Shown one piece after another: positions 1-9,864 of a stretch of DNA of 64,000 bases. Source of the DNA: Pseudoalteromonas ostreae (GTDB lineage: Bacteria; Pseudomonadota; Gammaproteobacteria; Enterobacterales; Alteromonadaceae); contig NZ_JAGPYN010000002.1 of assembly GCF_018069805.1 (NCBI RefSeq), positions 215,726-279,725 of the forward strand, written 5' to 3'. Both the position numbers and the translations under genes were made by a program. Each line of letters opens with the position of its first letter. The stretch's first letter is position 1. Under the pieces are notes generated by a model that saw nothing but the letters and a program-made list of their open reading frames with translations, made no database searches and was not told the DNA's origin.

Positions 1-3
1 CAA

Positions 4-31
4 CGGCACTGCTTTATTTAAAGAAGTGCCG
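4..31 (-). terminator. Hairpin downstream of panP
   Basis: A perfect 7-bp inverted repeat, CGGCACT at 4-10 and AGTGCCG at 25-31, is extended inward by CTTT/AAAG after one mismatch. It lies just past the panP stop codon on the minus strand. The window ends before any T tract can be seen, so its role as an intrinsic terminator is inferred from position and stem quality. Confidence 0.5.
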
Positions 32-39
32 CTATACAA

Positions 40-1668
40 CTAATCCATATACTTAGATAAGAACTTTTTAAACACAGGATCTGTTTTAGCTAGCGCTTTT
101 TGCTCTGCAAGTATTTCTTGAAGAATGTTCTCAGAAGTAAGCGGATTAGCAAGTACCACTCTAAAGACCACCGTTGGTTGATGATCATACTGAGCTGGTG
201 TTAATCGTGTACGTGATACAAATGAACGCCCAGCTTCACGTTGGCGTTTTTGCATACTCGCTGTAAAACGGTTTAGCGAGGCAAATATATCCAAACGGGT
301 TTGCTCATCGGCTTGCGCTATTGTTTGCTTAATTTGTTTTGGCACATAACGGTATGTTAGCAAACATAACTCAGGCTCTGAGATAAGTTCAAAATCATCA
401 TCAGCCTTTACTAAATCAGCAAAATAACGTGCTTTCTCAATCCCTTTATCAATTAAAATTTCGTAGCCTTTTCGGCCTATGATCCGTAAACACGCATGTA
501 CTAACATAGCCATGCCTGGACGGCTACCTTCGAGTGTGTGACTGCCTAAGTCTTTCGACCCTTTTCGCAATATATATTCCGCATGGTGCTCAATCGCATC
601 CGCAGCTGCAGGATCTTTAAATAGCACTAATCCAGCTCCCATCGGCACATACAATTGTTTATGAGCATCAATAGTAACGGAATCTGCCCGTTCAATACCT
701 TTAAGCAAAGAACGATATGTACCAGAAAGAAGTGTTGCTCCCCCCCATGCCGCATCGACATGAAAATGACAATCGAGCTCTTGACTTAAATCAGCCATAG
801 CATCAAGAGGATCAATGTTGCCTGTTTCAGTCGTGCCTGCGACCCCTATAATAGCCATTACTTTTATGCCCTGCGCTGCTAGCTCATAGGCTTTTTCGCG
901 CATTGCATCAACATCAACTTTATTGTTATCTACGGTTTTAATAGCAATATAGTTATCACGACCAACGCCAAGCAAATCAGCTGATTTTCCTAATGAATAA
1001 TGCCCACGCTCTGAGATTAGTACTGCAAGGCCTTTATAACCATAATGCAACATTGCACTAGCAAGACCTTGTGAACCAATCCCTTTAAATTCACCATCGG
1101 CTTTAAGTAAGCGGTTTCGGGCAATCCATAATGCGGTAATATTTGCAATTGTGCCACCAGAACAAAATGCGCCCAATGACGTTTTAGCACTGTGCATCCA
1201 CTTACTATAAAAGCTATCATCTTGCCCAAATATTAAATGATGGATCATACCCAATACTTGGCGTTCAAGTGGCGTAAATGCTTTGGAGGTTTCTATTTTA
1301 ACTAAGTTTTGATTAAGACCAACCATCAACTTAGAAAGTGGCAATACAAAATGCGGTAATGCTGACGTCATATGACCGATAAAGCTTGGCGCTGCCGTAT
1401 GCACTGAATGGGCAACAAGTTGCTCCATAATATCTTGCGCATAAGCAGATACAAAAGTCGGATCTTCTGGGATCGCTGCCGATTGAAAATCTTTTTCAAC
1501 CTCATGCAATGGCTTTTCAATTGCCGCTATGTTCTCATTCAAAAAACCTGCTAAATTGCTCGAGATCTCAAGTTCGATTTTACTCAAAGTTGAGTCTGGT
1601 GCTTCAGGCACAGTAAATATACGCATCAGTGTTTCTTTAGAGGCGACAGCACAACGCTTTTGATCCAT
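40..1668 (-). CDS. panP: PLP-dependent aspartate 1-decarboxylase (PanP type)
   Basis: The 542-residue product is a group II pyridoxal-phosphate decarboxylase. It shows the cofactor-binding region FCSGGTIANITALW, the HVDAAWGG segment and the Schiff-base lysine in TIDAHKQLYVPMG (Lys337). Overall it matches the PanP subfamily found in vibrios and Alteromonadales, which makes beta-alanine from L-aspartate for pantothenate and CoA and replaces the pyruvoyl enzyme PanD. The family also contains glutamate decarboxylases, so the substrate is assigned by resemblance and not by a diagnostic residue. The start at 1668 has only a weak ribosome site (GGGTATAAAG); Met15 is an alternative. The gene diverges from the c-di-GMP gene across a 272-bp gap. 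Confidence 0.85.
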   Translation of the reverse strand: MDQKRCAVASKETLMRIFTVPEAPDSTLSKIELEISSNLAGFLNENIAAIEKPLHEVEKDFQSAAIPEDPTFVSAYAQDIMEQLVAHSVHTAAPSFIGHMTSALPHFVLPLSKLMVGLNQNLVKIETSKAFTPLERQVLGMIHHLIFGQDDSFYSKWMHSAKTSLGAFCSGGTIANITALWIARNRLLKADGEFKGIGSQGLASAMLHYGYKGLAVLISERGHYSLGKSADLLGVGRDNYIAIKTVDNNKVDVDAMREKAYELAAQGIKVMAIIGVAGTTETGNIDPLDAMADLSQELDCHFHVDAAWGGATLLSGTYRSLLKGIERADSVTIDAHKQLYVPMGAGLVLFKDPAAADAIEHHAEYILRKGSKDLGSHTLEGSRPGMAMLVHACLRIIGRKGYEILIDKGIEKARYFADLVKADDDFELISEPELCLLTYRYVPKQIKQTIAQADEQTRLDIFASLNRFTASMQKRQREAGRSFVSRTRLTPAQYDHQPTVVFRVVLANPLTSENILQEILAEQKALAKTDPVFKKFLSKYMD

Positions 1669-1940
1669 CTTTATACCCAGTAAATGTAGCTTTGTTTAGC
1701 TGAAGATCCATATCAGGAACTCCATTGTTAATAACGCTAAAACTACAATGATTCTACGAAATGCGTTAACTTTACTGTAATAGAATAGAAATGTCTCGCA
1801 TAAAGCCACAAAAGTAGTCAATTGCATAACAAATGAATGATAAATTGATTAATATTTATCATTCAAATGGCCAGCTATATTTTTATAGGCGATACAGCCT
1901 TTTTTTGTATAATAGGAGGGCTGATAAATAAAGGAAGAGC

Positions 1941-3824
1941 ATGATAGATACAAATTTACGGACAAATTGGATAATCGCGGGTTTTATGCTGCTTTTTATC
2001 AGTTTATTAAGCTACATCTATTACACTTACAACAGCACTCGTAACGAAATAATGCGCGGCGTTGATACTCGATTACTCAATGCCGCATTAAGCGTTAAGC
2101 ATATGTTGGGTGATGACTACCATCAAAAAATCAATGCTGGACAATATATATCATCAACAGAATACCAACAAAAAAGCCGTCAATTATCAGAGTTTGCTAA
2201 TGCGTTAAATATCGCTTATGTGTATGCCATGGTATTAAAAGACGGTAATGTATATTTTAGTGCTTCTAGTTACACTCAAAACGATCAAAATATCGGTAAA
2301 ATCACCCAATTACTCGATCTATACCCTGAAGCAACTACCGCTAATATTGGCGCGTTTTATTCAACAGAGCCGGTGTTTGAAATTTCAAAAGATCAATGGG
2401 GGTATTTTAAAACAATTTTTGTCCCTTTTGTTGATGCCAATGGAGTCACCTATTTAACTGGAGCCGATATCACCATATACGATCTCAATCTACGGTTAGC
2501 ACAAAGTGTATCTAAAGCTGCGGGCATGGCTGTATTTTTCTTTTTTATTGCTCTGTTAGTGGCAGGTATTTATGTTTATTTATTGAGACGTGCGATTTCA
2601 ACCGATACCAGTAGCGGCTTTGCCAATCATATTGCTCTTGAATATTATATTAAAAACTCCTCAGAACATCATATGCAACTCGCTGTTATTTGGGTAAATG
2701 AAGTTGAAGATATCTGTGGTTTTTATGGTACGGAAATAGGTGACCGTGTTATGAAAAACCTATTGCAACACTTTAAAAAACACAGTCCTACAGGTAGCCA
2801 GATATTTCGTCTAACAACCAACAAAATAGTCCTTATTGCTCCTTTGGATAAAGGTAATGCAGGTTTTCTAGAGGTGATCCAAGCTTACAATTGCAGCACC
2901 CCATTACTTACCGACCCCTTTATATACATCACCTTGTGCGCAGGCATTGCCAAAGGTAATAAATCAATGTTACTTGAAAATGCTCATATTGCCGCATTAC
3001 AAGCCAAACAGGGTGGACTCTCTGTGGTTAATTATTCAAGCACACTACATGATGCAAAAAACCAATATCAATACAATATAGCAATGGCAAAAGAAGTACG
3101 TGAAGCATTTGAGAATAATAGAATTGTGCCTTATTTTCAGGCTATTTATGATAATGAAACCAACACTATCATTCAGTATGAATGTTTGCCTAGGATGATC
3201 ACCTGTCATGGTGAAATTCTCAAACCAGAGTCATTCTTAGATGTCATTAATCGCTCTCGCATGGATGGTATGCTCACCCGCACAATGCTCACACAGTGCT
3301 TTGCACGATTTAGAAAAACCAGTACGTGCTGGAGCATCAATATCACAGTCCAAGATATACTTGACCCAAGCCTAGCAGAGTTTTTAGAAGATGAATTTAA
3401 ACGCTATCCACTACCAAGCAATGTCACCCTAGAACTATTAGAAACTGAAGCTATCGCAAATTATTCTGAGGTAAAAGCATTTATAACCATGGTTAAGAAT
3501 CGCGGTGTACGGGTAATAATTGATGGTTTTGGCACTGGTTATTCGAATATATCTAATGTACTAAAGTTAGAAGTGGATGGCATTAAGCTTGATGGTAGTT
3601 TGATCAAACAAATTATCCACGATAAAGACATTTATTTATTTATTGAACACATTGCCAGTTTTACTCAGCAACTTAAGTTACAGCTAATTGCTGAGCATGT
3701 AGAGAGTAAACCTATCACCAACGCGCTAAAAAAGGCCAATGTGACACTAATGCAAGGCAATTACTTTGCCGAGCCTATGCCACATATTACTGCAAATACA
3801 GAGCAATCGTATCCAATCTCTTAA
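1941..3824 (+). CDS. Membrane GGDEF/EAL protein with degenerate active sites
   Basis: The 627-residue protein has an N-terminal membrane helix (about 12-29), a periplasmic sensor-like domain to about 190, a second helix (about 193-215), a GGDEF-like domain and a C-terminal EAL domain. The GGDEF signature is replaced by TTNKI (292-296), so cyclase activity is not expected. The EAL domain keeps a Glu in YECLPR, Asn in SINIT, Glu in LELLETE, Lys in DGIKLD, Glu in AEHVE and Gln in MQGNYF, but the DDFG metal motif reads DGFG (Asp528-Gly529). Loss of the second Asp should impair phosphodiesterase activity. A c-di-GMP-binding receptor of the LapD kind is plausible but inferred. The ribosome site AAGGAAG precedes the ATG. 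Confidence 0.85.
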   Translation: MIDTNLRTNWIIAGFMLLFISLLSYIYYTYNSTRNEIMRGVDTRLLNAALSVKHMLGDDYHQKINAGQYISSTEYQQKSRQLSEFANALNIAYVYAMVLKDGNVYFSASSYTQNDQNIGKITQLLDLYPEATTANIGAFYSTEPVFEISKDQWGYFKTIFVPFVDANGVTYLTGADITIYDLNLRLAQSVSKAAGMAVFFFFIALLVAGIYVYLLRRAISTDTSSGFANHIALEYYIKNSSEHHMQLAVIWVNEVEDICGFYGTEIGDRVMKNLLQHFKKHSPTGSQIFRLTTNKIVLIAPLDKGNAGFLEVIQAYNCSTPLLTDPFIYITLCAGIAKGNKSMLLENAHIAALQAKQGGLSVVNYSSTLHDAKNQYQYNIAMAKEVREAFENNRIVPYFQAIYDNETNTIIQYECLPRMITCHGEILKPESFLDVINRSRMDGMLTRTMLTQCFARFRKTSTCWSINITVQDILDPSLAEFLEDEFKRYPLPSNVTLELLETEAIANYSEVKAFITMVKNRGVRVIIDGFGTGYSNISNVLKLEVDGIKLDGSLIKQIIHDKDIYLFIEHIASFTQQLKLQLIAEHVESKPITNALKKANVTLMQGNYFAEPMPHITANTEQSYPIS

Positions 3825-3879
3825 TCTAAACTCAGGTTAAGAGATTTACGAAAACATTAAGTTATAAAAGCACTTAGGT

Positions 3880-4560
3880 TTATTTTGAAGCAACATTTAA
3901 ATTAATCACTAAGCGGTAGCTTGGTTGACCACTTGCCCAATATTTTCGTTCAAATGGTGTAACTGCCAAATCATTTTGATAATGTTCGACTGTGCAGTTA
4001 TGTCCGGTGAGCTTGAGAGCTTGAGCAAATTCTTTCACATAAATATCCCAATTGCTGCGAACTTCTAACAGCCCACCTAATTTAACAATAAATGGAAAAA
4101 TAGCAGCGCCATGCCAACGCCGCTGAATATGCTTAGCTTTTGGCCACGGGTTTGGATACAGCAAGTAATGGTGTGTGGGTTGCCAATTAGCCGACACTGC
4201 AAGTCGCCAAAAATCATTTAAATCGGCTTGTACTAAAATGTACTGACCTGAATCGGTTTGTTTATATTCAATGTCATGTTTATCTAAACGATGAGATGAC
4301 TTATCAATACCTATCACTAACGCATCAGGATGGCATTTAGCTAAATTTGCTGTGCTTTCACCTACCCCACAACACGAATCTAAAATAATGGGCCCAGCAA
4401 AGGCCTGTACCTTTTCATTGACTTGCTCAAACGCTGCTTGCGTATGTGCTGCAATAGGTTTTTTAAACTGGGCAGTTAAATGCTTATTAACTATATCATC
4501 CAGCTTTTCATGTATGCCTGGTTGATTCGATACAATACTTCGTGAATTTGCATCACTCAT
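3880..4560 (-). CDS. TrmB-like SAM-dependent methyltransferase
   Basis: The 226-residue protein belongs to the TrmB tRNA (guanine-N7) methyltransferase superfamily. It has a SAM-binding motif I (LDSCCGVGEST), the acidic IGIDKS strand, a YPNPWPKAKHIQRRW segment corresponding to the PDPWP-KK-HxKRR catalytic loop of TrmB, and a C-terminal TPFERKY resembling the TEFE-R region. The canonical Asp in PDPWP is Asn here. Canonical trmB normally sits beside mutY, so this looks like a paralogue of unknown substrate. Its ATG overlaps the stop codon of the upstream ABC permease (TAATG), implying translational coupling at the end of that operon. Confidence 0.75.
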   Translation of the reverse strand: MSDANSRSIVSNQPGIHEKLDDIVNKHLTAQFKKPIAAHTQAAFEQVNEKVQAFAGPIILDSCCGVGESTANLAKCHPDALVIGIDKSSHRLDKHDIEYKQTDSGQYILVQADLNDFWRLAVSANWQPTHHYLLYPNPWPKAKHIQRRWHGAAIFPFIVKLGGLLEVRSNWDIYVKEFAQALKLTGHNCTVEHYQNDLAVTPFERKYWASGQPSYRLVINLNVASK

Positions 4561-5327
4561 TAGTGTCTTAACCCCACACCTTTTTTAATTAACGTTAAAG
4601 CTAATGTAAATAAGGCTGTAATAAATAATAACAACACGCCAAATGCGACCGTTAAATCAACATCCGACACGCCTAAGAAACCATACCTAAAGGCATTGAC
4701 CATATAAATAATTGGATTAACCTGCGATACGCCTTGCCAAAACTCTGGCAATAAAGTGATTGAGTAAAACACACCTCCTAAATAGGTCAATGGCGTTAGA
4801 ATAAAAGTTGGGATAATACTGATATCGTCAAAACTATTGGCATAAATAGCATTGATCAAACCGCCTAATGCAAATACTGCAGAGGTTAAAATTACTGTCG
4901 CGATGATCACAAAAATATTATGGACTTGAATATCCACAAACAATAACGACACACACGTAACAATTAATCCCACCAACATGCCACGGGTCATACCGCCGCC
5001 CATATAGCCAAGCACAATGATATAATTAGGCACGGGTGCAACTAACAGCTCTTCAATGCTTTTTTGAAACTTGGTTGAATAAAAGCTTGATGCCACATTA
5101 GAATACGAATTAGTGATCACCGACATCATGATAAGACCCGGTACAATAAACTCCATATAGCTAAAGCCACCCATATCACCAATACGAGAACCAATAAGAT
5201 TACCGAAAATCACAAAGTACAAACTCATAGTGATTGCCGGTGGCACGAGTGTTTGTACCCAAATACGCAAAAATCGAATACACTCTTTAAACCATAAACT
5301 CTTTAAGGCTACGCCATATTTAAACAT
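4560..5327 (-). CDS. yadH: ABC-2 type exporter permease (YadH family)
   Basis: The 255-residue inner-membrane protein has about six hydrophobic segments and the ABC-2 permease signature region (LGGVFYSITLLPEFWQGVSQVNPIIYMVNAFRYG, seen in pieces near residues 175-215). It matches the YadH family. Its start codon directly abuts the stop of the ATPase gene, with no intergenic base, so the two subunits form one exporter. The substrate is unknown. The same family includes transporters for polyketides, drugs and polysaccharides; E. coli YadGH itself has no settled substrate. Confidence 0.9.
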   Translation of the reverse strand: MFKYGVALKSLWFKECIRFLRIWVQTLVPPAITMSLYFVIFGNLIGSRIGDMGGFSYMEFIVPGLIMMSVITNSYSNVASSFYSTKFQKSIEELLVAPVPNYIIVLGYMGGGMTRGMLVGLIVTCVSLLFVDIQVHNIFVIIATVILTSAVFALGGLINAIYANSFDDISIIPTFILTPLTYLGGVFYSITLLPEFWQGVSQVNPIIYMVNAFRYGFLGVSDVDLTVAFGVLLLFITALFTLALTLIKKGVGLRH

Positions 5328-6260
5328 CTACTTGCCCCGCCCTTGCTCTAGTAAACCTACAAACAACTCTTCTAATCGGTTAGCTTTATTTCGCATGCTA
5401 AGCACGGTATTGCCCTGCTCGGTTAATGCTGTAAATACTGCATTCAAGCCCTGAGATTTGGCTACTTCAACCTCAATAGTATGATCATCAGCCATAGTAA
5501 ACTTATAATCATCAAGTTTAACGGTAACTGGCTGGACAGGCTGTTTTAAATCAAGAATAAAGGTTTCTTTATCTAGCTTAGCAAGCAATGCTTTAATGGT
5601 GGTGTTTTCAACGATAATGCCGGAATCAATGATCGCGATATTTTTACACAGCAGCTCGGCTTCTTCTAAGTAATGGGTGGTGAGAATAATTGTCACCCCC
5701 TGCTCATTAATTTGTCTTAAAAAATCCCACATCGAGCGGCGTAATTCAATATCAACACCGGCGGTTGGCTCATCTAAAATTAGCAGTTTTGGTTCATGCA
5801 TTAACGCACGAGCAATCATTAAACGACGTTTCATACCGCCTGATAGTGTTCGTGCTTGTTTGTCTTTCTTTTCAAGTAAGCCTAATTGCGCTAAATATTT
5901 ATCCGCTCGTTGATGCGCCACCTTACGGGGTACACCATAGTAACCCGCTTGATTTACCAGTATTTGCGTCAACGTTTCAAACTGGCTAAAGTTAAATTCT
6001 TGTGGCACTAAGCCTAGTTGTGATTTAGCGGCTTCTAAATCTGAATCTATGTTGTGACCAAACACCTCAACTAAGCCTTTGGTTTTATTAACAAGTGATG
6101 AGATCACGCCAATGGTAGTTGACTTACCCGCGCCATTTGGGCCTAACAAGGCAAAAAAATCACCTTCATATACTTGTAGATCCACACCTTTAACGGCTTC
6201 AACACCATTTTTATATACCTTGGTCAGGCCTTCAATATTCAAAGCCAATGCTTTACTCAT
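5328..6260 (-). CDS. yadG: ABC exporter ATP-binding subunit (YadG family)
   Basis: The 310-residue ATPase has a Walker A motif ([11 protein letters not shown]), Q-loop (LGLVPQEFN), ABC signature ([15 protein letters not shown]), Walker B ([12 protein letters not shown]) and the switch histidine ([10 protein letters not shown]). The C-terminal ~80 residues form a separate domain typical of DrrA/YadG-type ATPases. It pairs with the permease immediately downstream. Its ATG overlaps the ubiX stop codon (ATGA), so it is co-transcribed with ubiX. Confidence 0.92.
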   Translation of the reverse strand: MSKALALNIEGLTKVYKNGVEAVKGVDLQVYEGDFFALLGPNGAGKSTTIGVISSLVNKTKGLVEVFGHNIDSDLEAAKSQLGLVPQEFNFSQFETLTQILVNQAGYYGVPRKVAHQRADKYLAQLGLLEKKDKQARTLSGGMKRRLMIARALMHEPKLLILDEPTAGVDIELRRSMWDFLRQINEQGVTIILTTHYLEEAELLCKNIAIIDSGIIVENTTIKALLAKLDKETFILDLKQPVQPVTVKLDDYKFTMADDHTIEVEVAKSQGLNAVFTALTEQGNTVLSMRNKANRLEELFVGLLEQGRGK

Positions 6261-6880
6261 GATTTACCCTCCCCATAACCCCAACGTTTAGTTAGTGTGT
6301 GTGCAATCTTTAAATGATCTAAAATACGTGCAACCATAAAATCAACTAAGTCATTAATGGTTTGCGGTTGATGATAAAACCCCGGTGCAGCTGGCATAAT
6401 TGTTACCCCGAGCTTTGCGAGCTTTAGCATGTTTTCTAGATGAATTTCACTAAATGGCGTTTCTCGTGGCACTAAAATTAACTGACCACGCTCTTTAATC
6501 ACGACATCAGCGGCGCGCTCTAATAAATTATCAGAGGCCCCCATCGCTATTGCAGAGACCGAGCCTGCACTACACGGGCACACGACCATTTTTTTCGGCG
6601 CTGCAGAGCCAGACGCCACAGGGCTAAACCAGTTATCTTTACCAAATACTTGTAACTGCCCTGGCTGTGATTTAAATAAGCTACTTAATTGTTCGGTGGC
6701 TTTATCTTCATTGGCTGATAATTTAATGTTTGATTCTGTATCTAGCACTACCCGCGCCGCGCTTGAGATCAATACATACACGCGAAACTGCTGCGCGAGC
6801 AATACTTCAAGTAATCGTAAGCCATATGGCGCGCCTGACGCACCACTAAAGGCCAGCGTTATGGTTTCTTTATATTGCAC
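6257..6880 (-). CDS. ubiX: Flavin prenyltransferase UbiX
   Basis: The 207-residue protein matches UbiX, which joins dimethylallyl phosphate to FMN to make the prenylated flavin used by the UbiD decarboxylase in ubiquinone synthesis. Visible family signatures are the flavin-binding start [49 protein letters not shown] and [19 protein letters not shown]. It lies 12 bases downstream of mpl and overlaps yadG by four bases. The mpl-ubiX pairing is common in gammaproteobacteria. UbiD is not in the window. Confidence 0.95.
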   Translation of the reverse strand: MQYKETITLAFSGASGAPYGLRLLEVLLAQQFRVYVLISSAARVVLDTESNIKLSANEDKATEQLSSLFKSQPGQLQVFGKDNWFSPVASGSAAPKKMVVCPCSAGSVSAIAMGASDNLLERAADVVIKERGQLILVPRETPFSEIHLENMLKLAKLGVTIMPAAPGFYHQPQTINDLVDFMVARILDHLKIAHTLTKRWGYGEGKS

Positions 6881-6892
6881 TGTCGCTCCGGT

Positions 6893-8248
6893 TTATTGCT
6901 GGATAAATTTATGCTGCAAAGCTGTTATCAATGTGTCGTGGAGGCTATTAAAGCCACCATTACTCATGATCAAAATATGTTGTTGCGGTTGCGCTTTCGA
7001 GACTACTTGCTCAACGATCTCATCGGTATTACTCAAGCATACCATGCCAGCCTGTTTAGCCTGCTCACTTAACGACCAGTTTAAATTGTCGGGCTCGAAT
7101 AAATACACATCATCAGCATCAACTAATGACGCCAATAACGTATGTTGATGCACGCCCATTTTCATCGTATTCGAGCGCGGCTCTAATATCGCAATAATTT
7201 TTTCATTGCCTACTTTTGCACGCAACCCAGCAACCGTTGTAGTGATAGCTGTTGGGTGATGAGCAAAGTCATCATACACTTTAATATTGGCAATATCGGC
7301 TTTTAGCTCCATTCTGCGTTTAGGACTAATAAATTCCCCTAACCCTGTAATGCTATGTTCAATTGCAATCCCGACATGGCGCGCGGCAGCAATAGCCATG
7401 ATAGCGTTTTTAACATTGTGCTCACCAAACGCTTGCCATTTTACCGAGCCTTGGTATTCATCATTGAGTAACACTGCAAATTCACTGCCATCGGCATTTA
7501 TCAGCTCATATCCCCAATCACCACCTAGTGTTTCACTTTCGCTCCAACAACCTTGGTTAATTACGTCTTGCAGAGCATCGTCTTGTTGTGGCCAAATAAC
7601 TTTGCCGCTACTTGGTAGTGTACGCATCAAATGGTGAAATTGTTTTTTAATAGCGTTTAAATCTTCAAAAATATCAGCATGATCAAATTCAAGATTGTTT
7701 AAAATCAGTGTGCGCGGTAAGTAATGCACAAACTTGCTGCGTTTATCAAAAAAGGCAGTGTCGTATTCATCAGCTTCAATAACAAAAAATGGCGTTTCGC
7801 CAACCCGTGCCGACAAACCAAAATTTTGCACAATACCGCCAATCAAAAACCCTGGCTTTAAACCCCCGTATTCTAAAATCCATGCTAGCATGCTTGCAGT
7901 GGTGGTTTTACCATGAGTTCCAGCAACCGCCAATACCCAAGAGTTTTGCAATAAATTATGCTTTAACCATTCAGGGCCGGAAGTATACGCTAAGCCCTTG
8001 TCCAATACATATTCAACACATGGGTTACCACGACTCATTGCATTGCCAATAATCACCATATCTGGTGCGGGTTCTAACTGAGATGTATCATAGCCTTGGG
8101 TTAATTTAATACCAAGCTCTTCAAGTTGCGTGCTCATTGGTGGGTATACGTTTAGATCAGAGCCCGTGACTGTATGGCCTAGCGACTTAGCTATCGCCGC
8201 AATACCACCCATAAAGGTGCCGCAAATGCCTAAAATATGAATATGCAT
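6893..8248 (-). CDS. mpl: UDP-N-acetylmuramate:tripeptide ligase Mpl
   Basis: Mpl ligates the recycled peptide L-Ala-gamma-D-Glu-meso-DAP to UDP-MurNAc, returning it to peptidoglycan synthesis. The protein starts with the MurC-like nucleotide fold MHIHILGICGTFMGG, has the ATP loop AVAGTHGKTTTASML, the LEFDHADIFEDL segment and a C-terminal domain with YDDFAHHPTAI. I place the start at 8248 (451 residues) because an AAAGGAATAAT ribosome site precedes it and family members begin there; a seven-codon longer frame is open. It heads the mpl-ubiX-yadG-yadH-trmB-like run. Confidence 0.95.
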   Translation of the reverse strand: MHIHILGICGTFMGGIAAIAKSLGHTVTGSDLNVYPPMSTQLEELGIKLTQGYDTSQLEPAPDMVIIGNAMSRGNPCVEYVLDKGLAYTSGPEWLKHNLLQNSWVLAVAGTHGKTTTASMLAWILEYGGLKPGFLIGGIVQNFGLSARVGETPFFVIEADEYDTAFFDKRSKFVHYLPRTLILNNLEFDHADIFEDLNAIKKQFHHLMRTLPSSGKVIWPQQDDALQDVINQGCWSESETLGGDWGYELINADGSEFAVLLNDEYQGSVKWQAFGEHNVKNAIMAIAAARHVGIAIEHSITGLGEFISPKRRMELKADIANIKVYDDFAHHPTAITTTVAGLRAKVGNEKIIAILEPRSNTMKMGVHQHTLLASLVDADDVYLFEPDNLNWSLSEQAKQAGMVCLSNTDEIVEQVVSKAQPQQHILIMSNGGFNSLHDTLITALQHKFIQQ

Positions 8249-8577
8249 ATTATTCCTTTGCCGCCACACATAGCTTACGCAGCGCTAAAAAATAGATAAT
8301 CGATAAGGTGCCATAATGCCAAAAATAGCGTTCAGTTACCATTGCCATCTAACACAACACTTGTGCTAAATAACAACTAAATAAGTATATAAGTTAAATA
8401 ATTCCCTTACTTATGCTTAACCGCGCAAATGTAGATGTAATTGCAGAGCCTCGCAGGAAAGGTCGCTTATCGATGAGTGCAAAATACACCTTCTAATTTA
8501 AGGTGTATATTGGCTTATAAAAAACGCCTTAGCTCATTGAGTTAAGGCGTTTTTATTTATCTTTAATAAACGCAGTG
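8249..8577. other. Intergenic region upstream of mpl with two hairpins
   Basis: This 329-bp gap must hold the mpl promoter on the minus strand. I see no convincing open reading frame. A perfect 8-bp stem, TACACCTT (8485-8492) with AAGGTGTA (8500-8507), precedes the strong terminator at 8520-8553. The function of the smaller stem is unknown; it lies on the mpl-promoter side of the terminator. Confidence 0.5.
8520..8553 (-). terminator. Terminator of the uppP-folK-folB unit
   Basis: The stem AAAACGCCTTA / TAAGGCGTTTT with a GC-rich core and flanking A/T runs lies just past the uppP stop codon on the minus strand. On that strand it ends in a run of T, the classic intrinsic terminator form. Confidence 0.85.
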
Positions 8578-9378
8578 CTACATCATCAAAAATACAATTA
8601 AACCTACGCCCAATAATAATCGATAGATAACAAATGGCATCATCCCCATACGTTCAATTATTTTTAAGAACAGGAAAATACACGCATACGCAGAGATAAA
8701 CGATAAACCTGCACCTAAAATTAACGTTGTCCAATCAACTATATGATCCCCTAATGCCAGCTCAATGGTGTAATACAAGCCCATCATTGAGATCACTGGA
8801 ATTGCGAGTAAAAATGAAAAACGCGCAGCGCTTTGTTTATTCATCCCCAGCATTAAACCGGCGGTCATAGTAATACCTGAGCGTGACGTACCTGGGATCA
8901 TCGCCATCGCTTGCGCCATGCCGATCATCAGTGCTGATTTCCAAGTTAATTGATAAATGGTTTTAGTTTGCTTACCTTTTACGTCGGCATACCAAAGTAA
9001 TAAACCAAACAAAATAGTAGTGATTGCAATTACCCACGCACTGCGTAAATAGAGCTCGATTAAATCTTTAAAAATTAAACCTAATACAGCGGCCGGGATT
9101 GTACCTAAAACAATCCACCAGCCAAGTTTACTGTCATCTGTTGCACCTTGCGCACCAAATGATTTAAACCATGCAGTAAGTATTTCGACAACTTCTTTTC
9201 TGAAGTAAATTATTACGGCAATCAGCGTACCTACATGCACAGCAACATCAAAGGCAAGGCCTTGATCTTGCCAACCAAGAATTTGTGAAGGGAGAATGAG
9301 GTGAGCTGAGCTTGAAATAGGTAAAAACTCAGTTAATCCTTGGATCAGGGCTAAAACAATAATTTCGATAATACTCAT
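8578..9378 (-). CDS. uppP: Undecaprenyl-diphosphatase UppP (BacA)
   Basis: The 266-residue integral membrane enzyme dephosphorylates undecaprenyl pyrophosphate, recycling the lipid carrier for peptidoglycan and surface polysaccharides. It carries the two conserved BacA motifs: [17 protein letters not shown] near the N-terminus, containing the catalytic Glu, and [19 protein letters not shown] near residue 160. About seven or eight hydrophobic helices are visible. It overlaps folK by four bases (ATGA), so it is the last gene of folB-folK-uppP. Confidence 0.96.
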   Translation of the reverse strand: MSIIEIIVLALIQGLTEFLPISSSAHLILPSQILGWQDQGLAFDVAVHVGTLIAVIIYFRKEVVEILTAWFKSFGAQGATDDSKLGWWIVLGTIPAAVLGLIFKDLIELYLRSAWVIAITTILFGLLLWYADVKGKQTKTIYQLTWKSALMIGMAQAMAMIPGTSRSGITMTAGLMLGMNKQSAARFSFLLAIPVISMMGLYYTIELALGDHIVDWTTLILGAGLSFISAYACIFLFLKIIERMGMMPFVIYRLLLGVGLIVFLMM

Positions 9379-9863
9379 GGGTTAGTAAACTCCACCTTCC
9401 ATAATTTTTGCTTGGGGTTGTTGTAAGTATTCCACAACTGAGCAATTGTTTGCTTTGCTGTAGGATGATAAAAATCGGGAGCTATTTCTGCCAAAGGCTG
9501 AAGAACAAAGGCATTCTTGGTGATTTCATCACGGGGTAACTGTGCAGGAGAATCACACACTACGTCATCGTAAAACAGTAAATCTAGATCAAGTGTACGC
9601 GGGCTAAATTTTTTATCGTTATTTGTGCGACCATTCTCTCGTTCAATCTGTTTGAGTAACTGACATAACTGGGGAAGCGGTATCTGTGTTTGTGCACCAA
9701 TGACTGAGTTGTAAAAGTTATTACCTGCAAAGCCAACGGCTTCACTTTCAAAGACGCTGGAATGATCGAATTCTATAAGAAGAGCTTTTAGGGCAATTAA
9801 CGCTTGACGGATATAATGTTCTTTATCAACATTAGAGCCAAGGCTAATATAAATTTGCGCCAT
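9375..9863 (-). CDS. folK: HPPK, 2-amino-4-hydroxy-6-hydroxymethyldihydropteridine diphosphokinase
   Basis: HPPK transfers pyrophosphate from ATP to the pterin in folate synthesis. The family start [11 protein letters not shown] is placed at 9863, one base after the folB stop codon; an upstream extension of 11 codons would overlap folB and looks unused. Conserved features include [10 protein letters not shown], the R-x-N-D-K segment and the metal-binding [14 protein letters not shown], followed by LPRDE. It lies between folB and uppP in one operon. Confidence 0.95.
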   Translation of the reverse strand: MAQIYISLGSNVDKEHYIRQALIALKALLIEFDHSSVFESEAVGFAGNNFYNSVIGAQTQIPLPQLCQLLKQIERENGRTNNDKKFSPRTLDLDLLFYDDVVCDSPAQLPRDEITKNAFVLQPLAEIAPDFYHPTAKQTIAQLWNTYNNPKQKLWKVEFTNP

Positions 9864-9864
9864 C

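Noticed and set aside
5328..6260. YadGH as a self-contained toxin or bacteriocin exporter
   Set aside because: No peptide, immunity or maturation gene is adjacent; co-transcription with mpl and ubiX indicates a housekeeping locus.
6696..7637. Long antisense frames of 150 and 116 codons over ubiX and mpl
   Set aside because: They lie wholly opposite strongly conserved genes and have no family features.
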